This document shows positions 38,133 to 46,503 of a DNA stretch of 64,000 bases, piece after piece. This DNA comes from Hyphomicrobium zavarzinii ATCC 27496 (GTDB lineage: Bacteria > Pseudomonadota > Alphaproteobacteria > Rhizobiales > Hyphomicrobiaceae), in NCBI RefSeq assembly GCF_000383415.1, contig NZ_KB911259.1:62001-126000 (forward strand). The letters run 5' to 3'. The notes below the pieces were generated by a model. The model saw nothing but the letters and a program-made list of their open reading frames with translations. It did no database searches and was not told where the DNA came from. Every line of letters starts with the position of its first letter. Position 1 is the first letter of the stretch. The position numbers and the translations under genes are program-made.

Positions 38133-39065
38133 TCAGGACTTCACGGTCTCCGCCTTCATGACGTCGAACTGCTCCCACACCGGCTTTCCGAACCGCTCCA
38201 CCAGGAAGTCGATGAAGAGCCGCGTCTTCGTGGCCAGGAACCTGTTGGGCGCATAGAGGGCGTGGATGGTTACGTTCTGCGGCGGATAGCTTGGCAGGAT
38301 CACCACCAGGCGGCCTGCCGAGATATCCGAGCCCACGAGGAAGCTCGGCAGCCGCGCGATCCCGACACCCTTGAGCGCCGCGTCGCGCAACGTATCGCCG
38401 TTGTTGGAGCTGAGGCAGGCCGAGATCGGCACCGTGAGCGGCACCTCGTTGTCGGTGAGATGCCAGCGCGGAACCGTCGTCGAGTGGCCATAGTGCAGGC
38501 AGCGATGACTGATCAGATCCTGGGGGATCTCGGGCATCCCATGCCGTGCGATGTAGTCGGGGCTCGCCACCAGAACCACCCGCGCGCTCGAGATGCGCCG
38601 GGCGATCAGGCTCGAATCGACCATGGCTCCGATGCGCACGGTCAGATCCACGCCCTCCTCCAGCGGGTCGATCATACGGTCCGTAAGCGTCAGCTCCACC
38701 TTGAGCTCCGCGTAGCGCTTCATGAAATCAGCAACCGCCGTGCCGAGATAAAGCGTGCCGAACGACATCGGGCCGTTCACCTTCAGCACGCCCTTGGGCT
38801 CGTCATGCAGCCGCGAAACCTGCGCTTCGGTCTCGGAGATCTGAGCGAGGATGGCGAGACAGCGCTCGTAGTAGGCGAGGCCCGCTTCCGTCGGCGTCAC
38901 CCGCCGCGTGGTTCTGTCCAGAAGTCTGGCCCCGAGTGCGTGCTCGAGCTGCGTAATGGCCTTGCTGATCGCAGACCGCGTGACCCCGAGACGGCGTGCC
39001 GCCTCCGAGAAGCTCCCGCTCGCCACCACTTTGGCGAGCACGTTCATTGCATCCAGCTTGTCCAT
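38133..39065 (-). CDS. LysR-family transcriptional regulator
   Basis: 310 residues. N-terminal winged HTH (MNVLAKVVASGSFSEAARRL, then GVTRSAISKAITQLEHALGA) and a periplasmic-binding-like effector domain from about residue 90 (GVLKVNGPMSFGTLYLGTAV, LEEGVDLTVRIGAM). It resembles the CrgA/DhcR-like subgroup of LysR regulators. The target genes are unknown; LysR proteins often control the adjacent divergent gene, but here the neighbour at 39119 is co-directional. Confidence 0.9.
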   Translation of the reverse strand: MDKLDAMNVLAKVVASGSFSEAARRLGVTRSAISKAITQLEHALGARLLDRTTRRVTPTEAGLAYYERCLAILAQISETEAQVSRLHDEPKGVLKVNGPMSFGTLYLGTAVADFMKRYAELKVELTLTDRMIDPLEEGVDLTVRIGAMVDSSLIARRISSARVVLVASPDYIARHGMPEIPQDLISHRCLHYGHSTTVPRWHLTDNEVPLTVPISACLSSNNGDTLRDAALKGVGIARLPSFLVGSDISAGRLVVILPSYPPQNVTIHALYAPNRFLATKTRLFIDFLVERFGKPVWEQFDVMKAETVKS

Positions 39066-39118
39066 CGCGCTCGTTGATTACCCCCCGCAGGTCGGAGACC
39101 GGGCCATAGCGGCGTGCC

Positions 39119-39829
39119 TCAGAGCAATGTTTTGAAATTCGAGTAGAGCGTACGGGCGACCGACGTATAGGCGGGCAGCCGCTGGGCGACATCGCCAGCC
39201 AGCCGGTCCACGATGCCGGCGCCGAGCGTGGCTTCGAGCGCCCGCGCGTACTCCGGAATGGCCGCCCAGTCCGCCACCGTCTCGTCGGTCACTTCCACGT
39301 GACACTGCAAACCGTAGGCATACTTTCCGTAGCGGAACGCCTGCATCTCACAGACGTCCGACCGCGCGAGCTGCACCGCGCCGTCGGGAAGGCTCTGCAC
39401 TTCCGCTCCGTGCCACTGCAGAACCTCGATGGGATCGGGCACACCGGCGAATAAAGGATCGCGCCGCCCCTCCTCGGTCTGCCGGATAGTAAGCGTACCG
39501 ACCTCCGCACGGCGTCCCGGCCCCACGCGCCCGCCCAGCGCATCCGCGAGGAGCTGATGACCGAGGCAGATGCCGAGATAAGGCCGGCCGAGATCGGCGA
39601 CAAAACGGCGGATCGCGGCCTTCTCGGCCTTGAGCCAAGGGAAGGTGTCCTCCTGCCAGACGTCCTGAGGCCCCCCCATCACCATCATCACGTCGAAGGG
39701 CTCGAGATCGGGAATGGCCTCGCCCTGATCGAGCTCCACCGTGTGCCACGCAACCCCATCCTCACGGAGAAAGTCGCGGAACACGCCGGGATGCTCCACC
39801 GCGAGATGTTGCAGGACCAGGACCTTCAT
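39119..39829 (-). CDS. Class I glutamine amidotransferase-like protein
   Basis: 236 residues with the GATase-1 triad: nucleophile Cys in YLGICLGHQLLADALGG near residue 85, His in LQCHVEV near 180, and Glu two residues on. It is of the GMP-synthase-like stand-alone type, which hydrolyses glutamine-like or gamma-glutamyl substrates; the partner synthase is not visible. AGGAGG sits 9 bases before this ATG, which is preferred to a GTG three codons upstream. It ends about 50 bases before the LysR gene. Confidence 0.88.
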   Translation of the reverse strand: MKVLVLQHLAVEHPGVFRDFLREDGVAWHTVELDQGEAIPDLEPFDVMMVMGGPQDVWQEDTFPWLKAEKAAIRRFVADLGRPYLGICLGHQLLADALGGRVGPGRRAEVGTLTIRQTEEGRRDPLFAGVPDPIEVLQWHGAEVQSLPDGAVQLARSDVCEMQAFRYGKYAYGLQCHVEVTDETVADWAAIPEYARALEATLGAGIVDRLAGDVAQRLPAYTSVARTLYSNFKTLL

Positions 39830-39947
39830 AGGTGCCACCCTCCTCGACCCGCCCGCGACTGGAAAAACCCCGCAGGAAAAGCCGTTTGCCTACCCCTTGA
39901 ACCGAACGCCCGCGCTTTGCGTGGTGCGCACTTTCGCTTAGTTTTGA

Positions 39948-39966
39948 GAGAGACCGGTTGTCTCTC
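39948..39966. promoter_or_regulatory. Inverted repeat, candidate activator site
   Basis: GAGAGAC-N5-GTCTCTC, a perfect 7-bp dyad centred about 90 bases upstream of the first sigma-54 promoter, the distance typical for bacterial enhancer-binding proteins such as NtrC. The sequence is not the NtrC consensus, so the binder is unknown. Confidence 0.45.
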
Positions 39967-40046
39967 CACGGCCGCAAAGCGAACCCTCAACCGGCACGGA
40001 CATTAACGTAGGCGGCACGTCGCCTACCTAACCGCACTTTCACCGC

Positions 40047-40061
40047 TGGCACAATAGTTGC
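40047..40061 (+). promoter_or_regulatory. Sigma-54 promoter 1
   Basis: TGGCAC-N5-TTGC, an exact match to the -24/-12 consensus including the invariant GG and GC at the right spacing. Sigma-54 needs an ATP-driven activator such as NtrC, which fits nitrogen control of an ammonium-transporter-family gene. Confidence 0.82.
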
Positions 40062-40397
40062 CTCATAGGAAAATACATGAGGATGAATTAGACCGCAATT
40101 TTTTGTTCCATAGACTAAAGAGTTGGCGCCTCCGGGCCGCGTTTGGGCGGCCACCGGAGATTCCCGGAACTGCCTGGCGAACACGCGGCAACCGCAACTA
40201 CCCCTCGATCTCAAACCTCCCGCCAGTCGTGGCGCTGCCTACGCACCGGGCCGGACGCACACCGATTGAGCATCGAAGCGAGCGGGCAAAACACCCCTCC
40301 TGACCGTCCCGCAGGTCAGCGCAGACATTCAGAAAACCCAGGTTTCACCGCTGCTTGCGCGGCCATCCCCTGCGATGGCCGGGGACACTTTCATGTC

Positions 40398-40412
40398 TGG
40401 CACAAGAGTTGC
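40398..40412 (+). promoter_or_regulatory. Sigma-54 promoter 2
   Basis: TGGCAC-N5-TTGC, identical to promoter 1 in both boxes and differing by one base in the spacer. Flanking bases (CTTTCA before, GGGAAAA after) also match promoter 1. It lies 97 bases upstream of the amt-like start codon. Confidence 0.82.
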
Positions 40413-40508
40413 CTCAAGGGAAAACGAGGCACCAGGCGGTCACGGGATCGGGCGTGGCGTGCGCCTGCGGAGCTGGGGCTGGCACTGCTGGTAGCAGGGG
40501 AGATTCAA

Positions 40509-41921
40509 ATGGCTGACCAAGCGACAGCGATGACGACGCTGTTCACAGAGTTCTACTTCTTTCTATGTATCGTCCTGATGTTCTTCATCCACATCGGCTT
40601 CTGCATGTACGAAGTCGGCGTGGCGCGCACCAAGAACGTCCAACACACGCTGCTCAAGAACGCGATGGCGATCCCGACGATCGGCATCGCGTTTTATCTT
40701 TTCGGAATGTGGATCTACATCGCGCTTCAGAGCTGGCCGATCGGCTCGTCCGAGGTGAGCTTCTCCACCGGCTTCGAGCCCTGGTCCAAGACCCTTGCGC
40801 CGAACCTCGCCGACCGCATCTCGGGCGTCTTCCTCGGCGCTTTCATGCTGTTCGGAATGACGGCAGGCTCGATCGTCTCGGGCTCCATCATCGAGCGCTC
40901 GAAGACCATCGGCTTCCTCATCATCGCCGTCTACATCGGCGCGATCGCCTGGGTCGTGCCGGCCGCATGGGCCTGGGCAGGCAACGGCTGGATGGTCCAG
41001 TACCTCGGATATCACGACCAGTACTGCTCGGCGATCCTGCACAGCGTCGCCGGCTTCGGTGCGCTGGCCGTGCTTCTGAACCTCGGACCGCGCATCGGCA
41101 AGTTCGACGCCAACGGCGAGCCTCGCGAGATCCCGGCCCACAACCCCTGGATGGTCACGCTCGGCCTCTTCATGATCTACGTGGGCTTCTTCGGCTTCTA
41201 CGCCGCCTGCCACATCCCGATCGTCAACATCGCGGCCGAAGGCCAGCCCGAGTACTGGACGGCCACCAACATCTACGGCTTCCCGATCACGCTCTCGGGC
41301 GTCACCATGAACTTCCTGCTGGCGCTGCTCGCGGGCATGATGACGGCCTACATGGTCTCGGGTGGCAACGCGTTCTGGACCTTCTCCGGCGGCCTCACCG
41401 GCCTCATCAGCGCGAGCTCCGGCAACGACCTCTACCATCCCGTTGTCGCGGCCACGCTCGCCGTCGTCGGCACCGCCTTCGGCTACTACATGCACAACTG
41501 GGTCGAGAAGAAGTACAAGCTCGACGACGCGGTTGGCGCGGTTGCCGTCCACGGCTACTGCGGCGTGTTCGGCGGCATCGCGGCCGGCTTCCTGCTGTGG
41601 GGCTATCCCGCCATCAACCCCAGCGCAGGCACGCTCGTGGCGCTGTCCGAGGGCGCGGGCTGGTTCGGCACCAACGCCGAAGGCATCCCGATCATCACGC
41701 CGATCGGCAATACCATCGGCACGCTCGTGTTCGCGATCGGCTTCGGCTTCATCCCGACCTACGTCATCGCCAAGGTGCTGAAGTCGTTCGGCATGCTCCG
41801 CGTCGATCCGAAAGTCGAGCTGACCGGCCTCGACGGCGACAGCAAGTCCACCACCTACCCGAACCTCTCGGGCGCGGAAGCCGCTTTCGAAGCGCTTCAG
41901 CGCAAGGAAGCGAAGGCCTGA
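40509..41921 (+). CDS. Divergent ammonium-transporter (Amt) family protein
   Basis: 470 residues with about 11 TM helices. Twin pore histidines are kept at about residues 178 (AILHSVAG) and 348 (AVHGYCGVFGG), and an Asp eight residues before the first (D170) matches the conserved Amt aspartate. Other signature parts differ: the usual DFAGGxVVH reads DQYCSAILH, and the helix normally reading WFGWFGFNxGS reads YVGFFGFYAACH, losing the binding-site Ser/Asn. It probably carries ammonium or a related small molecule such as methylammonium; selectivity is inferred. GGGGAG lies 5 bases upstream. It is co-transcribed with the small gene at 42048 and controlled by two sigma-54 promoters. Confidence 0.88.
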   Translation: MADQATAMTTLFTEFYFFLCIVLMFFIHIGFCMYEVGVARTKNVQHTLLKNAMAIPTIGIAFYLFGMWIYIALQSWPIGSSEVSFSTGFEPWSKTLAPNLADRISGVFLGAFMLFGMTAGSIVSGSIIERSKTIGFLIIAVYIGAIAWVVPAAWAWAGNGWMVQYLGYHDQYCSAILHSVAGFGALAVLLNLGPRIGKFDANGEPREIPAHNPWMVTLGLFMIYVGFFGFYAACHIPIVNIAAEGQPEYWTATNIYGFPITLSGVTMNFLLALLAGMMTAYMVSGGNAFWTFSGGLTGLISASSGNDLYHPVVAATLAVVGTAFGYYMHNWVEKKYKLDDAVGAVAVHGYCGVFGGIAAGFLLWGYPAINPSAGTLVALSEGAGWFGTNAEGIPIITPIGNTIGTLVFAIGFGFIPTYVIAKVLKSFGMLRVDPKVELTGLDGDSKSTTYPNLSGAEAAFEALQRKEAKA

Positions 41922-42047
41922 AAAGCTCTCGGAATGGCCGCGCGCCGTTCCGCACTATCGGCCGAAGCAGAATTCTAGGGCGCCGCGTACGCGGACTGCG
42001 CCGAGGCGCCCCGGATCTCACCACCCAACTTGAAAGGAGAGCACACC

Positions 42048-42239
42048 ATGTCGACCGGCATCTCATCTCTCAACAAGCTCAGCGAAGTCACCACCGTCTA
42101 TCCGTTCGCCGGAATGGAGGTCCCGTTCGCCATCGCCACCCTGGGCTTCTTCGTCGTCTTCCTCGGATGGCAGTTCGTGATGGAGGCCAAGCACCACAAG
42201 GCGATCATCGGCAGCTTCACCGCAAGCCCAGCCGAGTGA
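42048..42239 (+). CDS. Small single-TM protein paired with the Amt-like gene
   Basis: 63 residues (MSTGISSLNKLSEVTTVYPF, then a TM helix at about 26-48 reading GMEVPFAIATLGFFVVFLGW, then QFVMEAKHHKAIIG). AAAGGAG lies 9 bases before the ATG. It follows the amt-like gene by 126 bases and precedes a strong terminator, so it is the second gene of the operon. A single helix plus a basic cytoplasmic tail suggests an accessory subunit of the transporter (inference). No GlnK/PII gene is present. Confidence 0.75.
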   Translation: MSTGISSLNKLSEVTTVYPFAGMEVPFAIATLGFFVVFLGWQFVMEAKHHKAIIGSFTASPAE

Positions 42240-42302
42240 CGCACTAATACACACGGACAGGTTTCCGCCGGCTGGCCGAGCACCCTGGCCGGCGGAGGCG
42301 TA

Positions 42303-42348
42303 CTCGAGGCCCCGAGACCACCTCGGCTTGAGGCCTCGAGGTTTTTTT
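42303..42348 (+). terminator. Strong Rho-independent terminator of the amt-like operon
   Basis: Nested stems: an outer 9-bp CTCGAGGCC / GGCCTCGAG and an inner CCGAG / CTCGG, followed by seven T. It lies about 65 bases after the stop of the small membrane gene. Confidence 0.9.
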
Positions 42349-42457
42349 GCCATCGCGGATATGACGGCCCCGCCCTGCGCCAGGCCAGCACGACGGCGAT
42401 GGACTTCCCGGGCCCGCCGCGCTCTAGTATCGAGGCAGACTTTCACCCGCCCGCCGC

Positions 42458-43660
42458 ATGACGCTCTCGTTCCCCTCCATTCCGGTCGAGCTCTGGATGT
42501 TCGCGGCGATTCTCGCTGCGATCGCCCTGTTTCATCGCTTTACGCTCGTGGTCTCTCTCGCGGGCCTCGCCAGCATCGTGGCCTACAAGCTCGCGGTCAC
42601 GGGCTTCAAGGCGGGCCCTGGCCTCGCGGGCCTCGGCATCCACTTCGCCCACGAAGCGGTGCTGCTCGCCAATTTGTTCATGCTGCTCACCGGCTTCGCG
42701 ATCCTCGCACGCCATTTCGAGGAGTCGCAGGTGCCCGCCATCATGCCCAACCTGCTGCCGGATACCTGGATGGGCGGCGTGGTGCTGCTTGGGCTCATCT
42801 TCGTCATCTCCGCATTCCTCGACAACATCGCGGCCGCCATCATCGGCGGCACCGTCGCGCGCACCGTTTTCCAAGGACGCGTGCACATCGGATATCTGGC
42901 CGCCATCGTCGCCGCCTCCAACGCGGGCGGCTCGGGCAGCGTCGTCGGCGACACCACGACGACCATGCTCTGGATCTCGGGCGTGAGCCCTATGTCGGTG
43001 CTGGAAGCTTATGTGGCCGCAGGCCTCGCCTTCGCCGTGTTCGCCATCCCGGCCGCGCTCAGCCAGCACCGGTTCCAGCCCATCATGAAGGACGCCCCAC
43101 TCGGAACGGCCATCGTGCCGGGGTGCATCGCCATCGTGGTCTTCATCCTCGTGAGCGCGATCGCGGCCAACGTGCTCGCCACGCTCTATGCACCCGAGAT
43201 CCTGGATCGCGTCCCCCTCGTCGGCCTCGCCGTCTGGGCGGCGATCGGGCTCGCGGCTCCCCTGCACCGGCCGGACTGGAGCATCCTGCCGGACGCCGTG
43301 AAGGGCACGGTCTTCCTGCTCGCCCTCGTGAGCGCCGCGTCACTGATGCCGATCGAGGCCCTGCCCGCGGCGTCCGTGCCGACCGCCCTCATGCTGGGTT
43401 TCGTATCCGCCGTTTTCGACAACATTCCCCTCACGGCTCTCGCCATCAAGCAGGGAGGCTACGATTGGGGCTATCTCGCTTACGCGGTAGGCTTCGGCGG
43501 ATCGATGATCTGGTTCGGCTCCTCCGCGGGCGTGGCGTTGACCAACCTTTTTCCCGAGGCCCGCTCAGTCGCCGCCTGGCTCCAGGCCGGATGGTACATC
43601 CCGATCGCCTACGTCGCGGGCTTTCTCGCTATGCTGGCGCTGCTCGGCTGGTCGCCCTGA
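42458..43660 (+). CDS. NhaD/ArsB-type ion transporter
   Basis: 400 residues with about 11 TM helices, of the Ion Transporter superfamily. Two repeated half-signatures are SAFLDNIAAAIIGGTVA near 120 and VFDNIPLTALAIKQG near 320. NAGGSGSVVGDTTTTMLWIS near 160 is the motif of NhaD Na+/H+ antiporters and related citrate/arsenite carriers. The substrate is most likely Na+ or a dicarboxylate; sequence does not settle it. Its start follows the amt operon terminator, so it is a separate unit. Confidence 0.8.
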   Translation: MTLSFPSIPVELWMFAAILAAIALFHRFTLVVSLAGLASIVAYKLAVTGFKAGPGLAGLGIHFAHEAVLLANLFMLLTGFAILARHFEESQVPAIMPNLLPDTWMGGVVLLGLIFVISAFLDNIAAAIIGGTVARTVFQGRVHIGYLAAIVAASNAGGSGSVVGDTTTTMLWISGVSPMSVLEAYVAAGLAFAVFAIPAALSQHRFQPIMKDAPLGTAIVPGCIAIVVFILVSAIAANVLATLYAPEILDRVPLVGLAVWAAIGLAAPLHRPDWSILPDAVKGTVFLLALVSAASLMPIEALPAASVPTALMLGFVSAVFDNIPLTALAIKQGGYDWGYLAYAVGFGGSMIWFGSSAGVALTNLFPEARSVAAWLQAGWYIPIAYVAGFLAMLALLGWSP

Positions 43661-43669
43661 CCGCTAAGG

Positions 43670-43999
43670 TTAGCCGCCCGAGATCGCCGTCAACACATAC
43701 ACCTTGCCGCCATCGCGAAGCGCCGTATCGAGCGATGCGCGCTGCCCTTCGACGAAGATATTGATGTGACGGCGAACGCGCGGCGTTGAATCGCAAAGCC
43801 TGTCGCGCATGCCGGGCCAGCGGCGATCGAGCACGTCGATCATCGCGCGCACGGTCTCTGCCGAAACCGCAACCTCGCGCTGCGCCTCTGGATAGAGATC
43901 CAGCAACGCACGCGGCAACAGAACCGAGACGCGGCACGTTGCGTCCGCGGCCCCTACGCCGTCGCCTTGCTCGATTTCCGTCACCGCCTCACCCTTCAT
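43670..43999 (-). CDS. MoaD/ThiS-like beta-grasp protein
   Basis: 109 residues with a disordered N-terminus (MKGEAVTEIEQGDGVGAAD), a core VSVLLPRALLDLYPEAQREV, RRHINIFVEGQRASLDTALR, then GGKVYVLTAISGG. The end in Gly-Gly after a VxVLPxVSGG-like strand is the signature of the MoaD/ThiS sulfur-carrier fold, where the GG is adenylated and thiolated. It starts 10 bases after the Asp-box protein stop and is clearly co-transcribed with it. No moaE or thi genes are nearby; a protein-modifier or cofactor role is open. Confidence 0.8.
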   Translation of the reverse strand: MKGEAVTEIEQGDGVGAADATCRVSVLLPRALLDLYPEAQREVAVSAETVRAMIDVLDRRWPGMRDRLCDSTPRVRRHINIFVEGQRASLDTALRDGGKVYVLTAISGG

Positions 44000-44009
44000 G
44001 GCTCCCGCT

Positions 44010-45086
44010 TCAGTCGACGACCAGCGTTTCTACGGACGAGATGGCCGGCAGATGCTGCGCAAGGCAGGCCCAGCTCTCGCCCTCGTCGGCACTGGCGTAC
44101 AGACAGCCGCCGCCCGTTCCGAAGTAGACGCCCGCAGGCTCCAGCTTGTCTGTCGCGAGCGCCTGGCGCAACACGCCGAAATAAGCGTCTTGTTGCGGCA
44201 GCCCATTGCGAAGCGCCGTCCACGACGAACCCCCGTCGCGCGTGCGCCAGACGGCAGCCCTCGCGTCCGGCATATAGCGGCCATTTACATCGCCGTTGAG
44301 CGGAAGCAGGAACAGCGTATCCGGATCGCGCGGATGCACGGCGGCCGGGAATCCGAATGTCGAGGGAAGCCCCGCCTCGATGCTCTTCCACACCTTGCCG
44401 CCGTCGTCGCTGCGATACATGCCGCAGTGGTTCTGCTGGTAGAGCCTGTCCGATCCATCGGGAGCCAGCGCGAGACTATGCACGCACTGGCCATATTCGG
44501 GATAGCGCTGGTCTTCCGGCATGTAGTCGGCCCGGGTACCCTTGTTGCGAGGCTCCCACGTCTCCCCTCCATCCGCCGAATGAAACACGCCGGCGGAAGA
44601 GATTCCGACCCAGAGCTTCCTCTCGTCTTTCGGATGCTGCACGATCACGTGCAGGATGAGCCCACCGCCACCCGGCTGCCAGTGCGGGCGCGAAGGGTGG
44701 TCGCGCAGGCCGCCGACGTGTGACCACGTCTCGCCGCCATCTGCGCTCTTGAAGAGTCCCGCCGGCTCGACGCCCGCATAAAGCGCGTCCGTCCCTTGAG
44801 CGAGGCTCCATGCCGCCGCGATCGGGGTCTCGCCCTCCGCGTAGGAAAGGCCGGCGCTCGAATGGGTCCAGGTCTCTCCGAGATCGGTCGATTTCCACAC
44901 CGCCGGGCCGAACCACGCATTGCCGCCCGCCGCATAGATGTTGCCCGTGCCGGGGTCGCCGATCACGTGCTGGATCGGCCACGTGTTGCAAAAGGGGCCG
45001 CGTAACGACCACGAACGGCGCCCTGCATCGCTTTCGAGGATGAACGTCCCCTTTTTCGTTCCGATGAGAACGAGCACCTTCGCCAT
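44010..45086 (-). CDS. Asp-box (BNR) beta-propeller protein
   Basis: 358 residues. At least four Asp-box repeats with the SxDxGxTW pattern: KSTDLGETWTH, KSADGGETWSH, HSADGGETWEP, RSDDGGKVWKS and RTRDGGSSWTA. It starts MAKVLVLIGTKKGTFILESD without a signal peptide, so it is probably cytoplasmic, unlike secreted sialidases. The family is often annotated exo-alpha-sialidase or glycosyl hydrolase, but catalytic sialidase residues are not evident. AGGAGG is 5 bases before the ATG. It is paired with a MoaD/ThiS-like gene. Confidence 0.82.
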   Translation of the reverse strand: MAKVLVLIGTKKGTFILESDAGRRSWSLRGPFCNTWPIQHVIGDPGTGNIYAAGGNAWFGPAVWKSTDLGETWTHSSAGLSYAEGETPIAAAWSLAQGTDALYAGVEPAGLFKSADGGETWSHVGGLRDHPSRPHWQPGGGGLILHVIVQHPKDERKLWVGISSAGVFHSADGGETWEPRNKGTRADYMPEDQRYPEYGQCVHSLALAPDGSDRLYQQNHCGMYRSDDGGKVWKSIEAGLPSTFGFPAAVHPRDPDTLFLLPLNGDVNGRYMPDARAAVWRTRDGGSSWTALRNGLPQQDAYFGVLRQALATDKLEPAGVYFGTGGGCLYASADEGESWACLAQHLPAISSVETLVVD

Positions 45087-45231
45087 GGCGTCCTCCTGCC
45101 TTCCGATGTTGCCGTCACCCGTACGCGACGGAAGCTGCATAAATCGAGACTAGGACGGAACTGGGTCTTTCGATCCGACAGTCCGGCCGAAATAATCCTC
45201 AGAAGCCATCTAGCCCGGGAATGCCGCCGTC

Positions 45232-46503
45232 TTAGCGCGGCGGCGACGCCCCCTCCTTCCGGCTGTCGCGGGCGAGCCGGTCGAGATGACCGCGAATGTG
45301 CTGCGCCTCCTGTGCGGTCCGCGCGAGCGCGATGGCCCGGTCGAAAGCCTCGCGGGCTTCGTCCGCCCGCCCGATCTCCGAAAGCAACGCGCCCTTGAGC
45401 CCGAAAAAGTGGAAGTAGCCGGAAAGCTTGGGCGCCAGCGGCTCGATCATGGCGAGCGCGGCCTCCGCACCCCGCACCTTGCTGACGGCCACCGCGCGAT
45501 TGAGCGTCACCACCGGCGACGGCTGCAAGCGCTCGAGCGTGCTGTAGAGAAGATCGATCTGCGTCCAGTCCGTGTCCTCGAAGCGCTCCGCCGTCGAGTG
45601 GAGCGAGGCTATGGCCGCCTGGATCTGATAGGGCCCCGGCTGCCGGTGGCGCATTGCCTTGTCGATGAGCGCACTGCCCTCCGCGATCAGGGCCTTGTTC
45701 CAGAGACCCCTATCCTGGTTCTCGAGCAGCACGATCGCTCCATCGCCATCGAGCCGGGCCGCGCACCGCGCATGTTGAAAGAGAAGCAGCGACGCGAGCC
45801 CCAGGATTTCGGGCTCCGAGGGAAACAGCCGCAACAGAAGCCGCGCCAGACGGATGGCCTCCTCGCAAAGCGGAAGCCTCACGTGCACGTCGCCCCCGCT
45901 CGCCGAGTAACCCTCGTTGAAGATCAGGTAGATCATCGCCGCGACGGTGCCGAGCCGTTCGCTCCGCTCGATAGGCCCCGGCGTCTCGAAGGGAACCTGC
46001 GCCTCCGCCACGCGGCGCTTCGCGCGGGTGATGCGCTGCTCCATGGCGGCTTCGCTGACGAGAAACGCCCGCGCGATCTCACCGACCGTGAGACCGGAGA
46101 CGACGCGCAGCGCGAGCGCGATCTGCTGTGTGGATGGAAGATCGGGATGACAGCAGATGAAGAGCAGCCGCAGGATGTCGTCGCGGTAATGCCCGTCGTC
46201 CAAGCGCTCGACCAGCGCCCCTTCCGCATCGTCGAGATCCGACAGCGACGCCTCGTCCGGCAGCGTCTCCGACTTCTGCTCCCGCCTCAGGGCGTCGATC
46301 GCAACGTTTCGCCCGACCATGATCAGCCAAGCCACCGGATCGCGCGGAGGTCCGTTCTGCGGCCACGACTTGAGCGCACGGAGAGAGGCTTCCTGAAACG
46401 CCTCCTCAGCGCGGTCGAGATCGCGGAAGTAGCGGAGCAGCGCCGCCATCACCTGAGGACGCGCTCCGGTCACAGCCGCATCGAGCCAGGCGAGATCGGT
46501 CAC
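45232..46503 (-). CDS. ECF sigma factor with C-terminal TPR-like domain (ECF42 type)
   Basis: 423 residues from a GTG start. Region 2 (RYFRDLDRAEEAFQEASLRA, then AWLIMVGRNVAIDALRRE), region 4 (LALRVVSGLTVGEIARAFLV), then a C-terminal domain of about 250 residues with LIFNEGYSASGGDVHVRLPL and QAAIASLHSTAERFEDTDW. This is the layout of ECF42 (SigJ-like) sigma factors, which carry a TPR-like extension and pair with a YCII/DGPF protein in place of an anti-sigma. The GTG overlaps the stop of the YCII gene by four bases (GTGA). Confidence 0.88.
   Translation of the reverse strand: MTDLAWLDAAVTGARPQVMAALLRYFRDLDRAEEAFQEASLRALKSWPQNGPPRDPVAWLIMVGRNVAIDALRREQKSETLPDEASLSDLDDAEGALVERLDDGHYRDDILRLLFICCHPDLPSTQQIALALRVVSGLTVGEIARAFLVSEAAMEQRITRAKRRVAEAQVPFETPGPIERSERLGTVAAMIYLIFNEGYSASGGDVHVRLPLCEEAIRLARLLLRLFPSEPEILGLASLLLFQHARCAARLDGDGAIVLLENQDRGLWNKALIAEGSALIDKAMRHRQPGPYQIQAAIASLHSTAERFEDTDWTQIDLLYSTLERLQPSPVVTLNRAVAVSKVRGAEAALAMIEPLAPKLSGYFHFFGLKGALLSEIGRADEAREAFDRAIALARTAQEAQHIRGHLDRLARDSRKEGASPPR

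Larger units (their letters stand above)
39830..40508 (+). promoter_or_regulatory. Leader and control region of the amt-like operon (679 bases)
   Basis: No gene is supported. It holds two sigma-54 promoters 351 bases apart (40047-40061 and 40398-40412) and a perfect inverted repeat (39948-39966) where an enhancer protein could bind. Two further dyads lie just before the second promoter: CTGACC / GGTCAG at 40300-40319 and GGCCATC / GATGGCC at 40361-40380. About 34 bases around each promoter are alike, so the second looks duplicated from the first. Confidence 0.7.

Noticed and set aside
40058-40303. An open frame between the two sigma-54 promoters
   Set aside because: No ATG with a usable ribosome site, and the Arg/Pro-rich translation does not look like a protein. 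The segment is better read as leader DNA.
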